DNA of 64,000 nucleotides from assembly GCF_014534745.1 (NCBI RefSeq), contig NZ_JACVVP010000038.1, forward strand, positions 1 through 64,000, in the 5' to 3' direction. Under the pieces are notes generated by a model that was not told the DNA's origin, made no database searches, and saw only the letters and a program-made list of their open reading frames with translations. Below are positions 61,150 to 64,000 of the stretch, piece by piece. Source of the DNA: Flammeovirga sp. EKP202. GTDB lineage: Bacteria > Bacteroidota > Bacteroidia > Cytophagales > Flammeovirgaceae. The position numbers were made by a program, and so were the translations under genes. Each line of letters begins with the position of its first letter. Within the stretch, counting starts at the first letter, position 1.

Positions 61150-61322
61150 GTTTGTTAAATAAATTTAAAAAATTTAGTGAATAAAAAATGCACTTTTCGT
61201 AACATAGTGTAATCGTTATAGTTGTAAAAATCGGAGAAATAATTGTTATATACCAATATGGATGGGTGATTTTTTGAATTACTTTTCATCCAACTTTTCA
61301 ATCTAACTTAACTATTATTACT

Positions 61323-61568
61323 ATGAAGATCAAACATCTATTGATTGCAAACATCGTTGCATTTTCGGTGATTGCGTGTGGTCAAGCTGAACAAAACAAA
61401 GAAGAAGCGAAAGCAACTGAAGAAGTTGTTGAAGTTGCAAAAGAAGAGGTAAAAGCTGTTGAAGCAGAAGTTGCTGAAGCAGATTCTACTGTCGCTGTTG
61501 CGGATTCAACTGTTGCCGAGCAAGTAGTGGAAGCTACTGAAGGCGAAGCTGAAGCAGCTGCTGAGTAA
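61323..61568 (+). CDS. Small acidic repeat-rich lipoprotein
   Basis: 81 aa. Lipobox VIAC with acylated Cys at residue 19. The mature 62 residues consist almost only of Glu, Ala, Val, Lys, Thr, Ser and Asp, with the unit ADSTVA repeated (EADSTVAVADSTVAEQ). It should be an extended, negatively charged and disordered tail at the membrane. Similar acidic lipoproteins are known from many Bacteroidota but their function is unclear. A 63-aa frame on the opposite strand (61382-61573) mirrors the repeats and is rejected. Confidence 0.72.
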   Translation: MKIKHLLIANIVAFSVIACGQAEQNKEEAKATEEVVEVAKEEVKAVEAEVAEADSTVAVADSTVAEQVVEATEGEAEAAAE

Positions 61569-61589
61569 ATCAAAGAAAATAATCTTTGA

Positions 61590-61634
61590 AAAAAAGAGGT
61601 AAAAGGATCACTTTTTCCTTTTACCTCTATTTTT
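61590..61634. terminator. Bidirectional terminator
   Basis: A perfect 13-bp stem AGAGGTAAAAGGA/TCCTTTTACCTCT (61595-61607 and 61616-61628), loop 8 nt, with an A-run 5' and a T-run to 61634. It lies between the convergent acidic lipoprotein gene and hemN. Confidence 0.9.
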
Positions 61635-61652
61635 CAAGCTAGTGTCATCTAC

Positions 61653-63017
61653 TTATATCGTTGATGAGAAAATTCTAGATTGTGGTTTAGCCACAAGCAT
61701 TCTAGCATCAAGCGTCATACAAATATTTCTAACAAAAGGTCGTCCCTTTTCTGTTACTTCTAATTTATTATCACTCAAAACAACCAATTGATCATTGATC
61801 ATTTCTTCCAGTTTCTCACTTAATGTTTTGAATAATGGAAGCTGACCTGTTTCTTCATCCCAAGTAGTTTCAAAGTGACACATTACGTTCAAAATGTGTT
61901 TTCTAACCAATAAATCTTCTTCAGAAAGAATATGTCCTCTGTAAATAGGCAATTTCCCTTCCTCAATCGTAGCTTTGTAATCTTCTACTTTTTTGATATT
62001 CTGAGCAAATGAAGTCCATGAATCAGAAATAGAAGAACACCCTAAACCTACCATCAATTGCGTATAAGTAGGAGCATAGCCCATAAAGTTTCTATGCAAT
62101 GCCTTTTTATCTGCCGCAATAGCCAATGCATCCGTTGGTAATGCAAAGTGGTCCATTCCGATTTCTACATATCCTGCTTCTTCAAACATCTCTTTACCTA
62201 CTTCATACAATGCTCTTTTTTCTTCATTAGAAGGAAGGTCTTCTTCTGAAAAACCTCTTTGCCCAGGAGCAGTCCAAGGTACATGAGCATATGAATAATA
62301 GGCAATACGGTCAGGGCGAAGTGCATTGGATTTTGCAATCGTATCTTTCACACATTCCAACTTTTGGAAAGGAAGACCGAATACAAGATCAAAATTGACA
62401 GAAGTGTAGCCAATTTCTCTTGCTTTATTTGTTACGTGTTCTACTTGCTCATAAGATTGAACACGGTTGATTGCTTTTTGAACCGTAGGATCAAAGTCTT
62501 GAATACCTAAGCTCAAACGAGTATACCCAACTTCATAAAGTGCCTCTAAATGAGCATCTGTTGTATTGACAGGATTTGCCTCAAAGCCTAATTCGGCATC
62601 TTCACATTTATCAGCAAACTCAAAAATACCGTTCGTTAATTTTTGAAGGTTTTCAGGACTGAAAAATGTAGGTGTACCTCCACCAAGGTGAATCTCTTTG
62701 ATCCTTGGACGTTCTTCACCAAAAATTGAAATGTACATTTGCCATTCTTTTAGAAGGGCATCAATATAAGAATCCTCTACAGAGTGATTAATGGTAATTC
62801 TTTTGTTGCATCCACAGAAAGTACAAAGTTTCTCACAATATGGAAGGTGTATGTACAGGCTGATACCGTCTTTTGCATTACTTGCTGAAAAGGCATCTGC
62901 GACATGTTGACTCCATTCTTCAATTGTAGGATCTTTATCCCAATAGGGTACCGTAGGATAACTTGTATATCGAGGTCCTGGTACATTATATTTTCTGACG
63001 AGTGTCTTATTTTCCAT
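61653..63017 (-). CDS. hemN: Oxygen-independent coproporphyrinogen III oxidase
   Basis: 454 aa radical-SAM enzyme that decarboxylates two propionates of coproporphyrinogen III to vinyl groups in haem synthesis, without oxygen. The 4Fe-4S Cys motif is C61-x3-C65-x2-C68 in YIHLPYCEKLCTFCGCNK, and the HemN-specific C70 is present. HLGGGTPTFF follows near 110-119 for SAM binding, then the HemN C-terminal domain. The N-terminal segment KYNVPGPRYTSYPTVPYW is the HemN hallmark that distinguishes it from HemW. Single gene with a promoter -7 box upstream. Confidence 0.96.
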   Translation of the reverse strand: MENKTLVRKYNVPGPRYTSYPTVPYWDKDPTIEEWSQHVADAFSASNAKDGISLYIHLPYCEKLCTFCGCNKRITINHSVEDSYIDALLKEWQMYISIFGEERPRIKEIHLGGGTPTFFSPENLQKLTNGIFEFADKCEDAELGFEANPVNTTDAHLEALYEVGYTRLSLGIQDFDPTVQKAINRVQSYEQVEHVTNKAREIGYTSVNFDLVFGLPFQKLECVKDTIAKSNALRPDRIAYYSYAHVPWTAPGQRGFSEEDLPSNEEKRALYEVGKEMFEEAGYVEIGMDHFALPTDALAIAADKKALHRNFMGYAPTYTQLMVGLGCSSISDSWTSFAQNIKKVEDYKATIEEGKLPIYRGHILSEEDLLVRKHILNVMCHFETTWDEETGQLPLFKTLSEKLEEMINDQLVVLSDNKLEVTEKGRPFVRNICMTLDARMLVAKPQSRIFSSTI

Positions 63018-63044
63018 AATCTTATTCCTAGAGAAATTGAGCTA

Positions 63045-63052
63045 CAAAGGTA
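63045..63052 (-). promoter_or_regulatory. Promoter -7 box of hemN
   Basis: The - strand reads TACCTTTG, an exact TAnnTTTG match, 27 bp before the hemN ATG. The -33 region is not clear. Confidence 0.5.
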
Positions 63053-63405
63053 AGCATTACAGCGGAGTTTCTTTTTATAGAAAGGCCTATGAGATTTTGT
63101 TTTTTATTAACAATATTCAATAAGAAATACCCTTCATTTGCTCTTTTTTGTATAATATGAGATTGATATTGAATGAGCTACATTTTGTGTCCTAAGGTGA
63201 GGAGATCAAATCTTGGTTTCTATTTTAGAATAGATCTTATTAAGCTAATCAGATTTTGGACAATGCATCATTAATTATTATTTACTCCAATTTTAAATTA
63301 ACCTTAACGTACCTTAATTACAGGGGTGTTCAACAAGTAAGAAGTTTAATTTTCATTATCTTTCAGTAACTATACTTAATTATTTGATAAAAGGAGTTTT
63401 TAAAA
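63053..63405. other. Intergenic region upstream of NTF2-like gene
   Basis: 353 bp between divergent hemN and the gene at 63406. No gene is supported. Just before the + strand gene is AAGGAG at 63391-63396, nine bases from the ATG, a clear Shine-Dalgarno, which is rare in this window. Confidence 0.5.
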
Positions 63406-63780
63406 ATGAAAAAGGAACATTTAGCTAAAAAATTGTTGAAGTGGAATCAAAGACACTTACTCTCTTCAACGCATATCACTAAGTCAGACATTGCTCAATG
63501 TTTTGCTCCTGATTTTGTAGTGAAAGTAAATGGCAGAGAATATCAGGTGAACTATGAGAGCTACCTTGAGTTCTTAACGCATTTCAAGTCCAACATCCAA
63601 TCTATCAATTATGAAGTACAAGAGTATGTTTGTGCAGAAGATAGAGTAGTAGCCGTCATGAATGCAATTATTGTCAGAAAAGATCACTCCATCGATAAGT
63701 TTGAGACCATGTTGTTGTTGAAATTTGATGACAGCGATTTGATCACTTTATGGCAGGAAGTGTATACTAAGAAAAATTAA
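63406..63780 (+). CDS. NTF2-like (SnoaL-type) small protein
   Basis: 124 aa, cytoplasmic. The length and pattern fit the cone-shaped NTF2/SnoaL fold: N-terminal helices (AKKLLKWNQRHLLSSTHITKSDIAQCF), then FAPDFVVKVNGREYQVNYESYLEFLTHFK and alternating strands VVAVMNAIIVRKDHSIDKFETMLLLKFDDSDLITLWQEVY. This is typical of proteins annotated as SnoaL-like or nuclear-transport-factor-2 family. Fold members bind or isomerise small hydrophobic ligands, but no catalytic set is evident. It has an unusual strong Shine-Dalgarno and a DUF2200 gene 26 bp downstream, so the two are probably an operon. Confidence 0.7.
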   Translation: MKKEHLAKKLLKWNQRHLLSSTHITKSDIAQCFAPDFVVKVNGREYQVNYESYLEFLTHFKSNIQSINYEVQEYVCAEDRVVAVMNAIIVRKDHSIDKFETMLLLKFDDSDLITLWQEVYTKKN

Positions 63781-63806
63781 TATTTTAATCAGTTAGTTCA
63801 GAAAAT

Positions 63807-64000
63807 ATGGCAGATCAAGCGGTTCAAGATCAAAGAATTGCGGCAATGACTTTTGCTTCAATTTACCCTCACTATGTAACTAAGGTGGAAAAGAAAGGGA
63901 GGACTGTAGAAGAATTACATCAAGTAATAGAATGGTTGACAGGTTACGATTCCGCTGCTTTGCAAAGTCATATTGATGAAAAGTCTACTTTTTCAACTTT
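63807..64000 (+). CDS. DUF2200 protein (truncated by window end)
   Basis: The frame opens at ATG 63807 and runs past the window edge, giving 64 complete codons. The start MADQAVQDQRIAAMTFASIY and VEKKGRTVEELHQVIEWLTGYD match the DUF2200 family (about 115 aa, unknown function), which is found in many bacteria. It follows the NTF2-like gene by 26 bp on the same strand. The remainder lies outside this window. Confidence 0.85.
   Translation, partial: MADQAVQDQRIAAMTFASIYPHYVTKVEKKGRTVEELHQVIEWLTGYDSAALQSHIDEKSTFST

Noticed and set aside
61382-61573. 63-aa Ser/Ala/Thr-rich - strand frame
   Set aside because: Exact mirror of the repeat-rich acidic lipoprotein gene; low complexity only.

Overview
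The window reads as a chromosomal segment of a marine Bacteroidota bacterium, most likely Cytophagales close to Flammeovirga. That placement is my inference from gene content and style. The DNA is AT-rich. Start codons mostly lack a Shine-Dalgarno sequence, and several promoters fit the Bacteroidota -7 consensus TAnnTTTG. There are SusC/Xanth-Caul type TonB receptors with carboxypeptidase-regulatory-like N-termini, LytTR/LytS signalling, many short lipoproteins, and the Bacteroidota forms of LptC and VWA proteins. I see no rRNA, tRNA, CRISPR array, transposase or integrase.

Layout. 1-10 kb: a small TPR protein, the condensin ATPase Smc, a large TonB receptor, a 47-aa ORF with its own terminator, and a LysM lytic transglycosylase. 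10-20 kb: an M16 peptidase; a divergent two-gene unit of a class III aminotransferase and a permuted papain-like (YiiX/NlpC type) protein; a split chromate transporter; lgt; and a secreted protein with a long polycationic tail. 20-25 kb: a metal or siderophore uptake module (Cys-motif small protein, TonB receptor, PepSY protein). 25-29 kb: an outer-membrane barrel, a LytTR/LytS two-component pair and two lipoproteins. 29.5-35.4 kb: a TetR-controlled envelope operon made of a LolA-like carrier, two FtsX-type permeases, a LolD-like ATPase and a DUF1302-like outer-membrane protein. 35.5-39.1 kb: two tandem paralogous secreted proteins and a PlsC-like acyltransferase. 39.5-42.6 kb: rplU-rpmA and a dnaA with an unusually long low-complexity linker. 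42.6-50.6 kb: a large membrane-anchored protein, lptC, two small membrane proteins, a VWA membrane protein and a conserved cytoplasmic protein of unknown role. 50.6-54.1 kb: a two-gene OLD/DUF3696-like ATPase plus unknown partner, the best candidate here for an undescribed system. 54.3-64 kb: a CDGSH/ferredoxin fusion, a DUF389 membrane protein, a UraA-type permease, a metallophosphoesterase, a YdjM-family hydrolase, an acidic lipoprotein, hemN, an NTF2-like protein and the start of a DUF2200 protein.

How it fits together. Much of the window concerns the envelope: outer-membrane uptake, lipoprotein maturation (Lgt), LPS transport (LptC), peptidoglycan remodelling and a putative lipid-export operon. 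These are interleaved with chromosome maintenance (Smc, DnaA) and translation (L21, L27). Hairpin terminators mark most transcription-unit ends. Three annotated starts (rplU, lptC, the LytS-like kinase) are moved downstream because a promoter -7 box overlaps or lies beside the longer start, and two more are moved to an ATG. Domain assignments come from motif reading alone; no database search was run.
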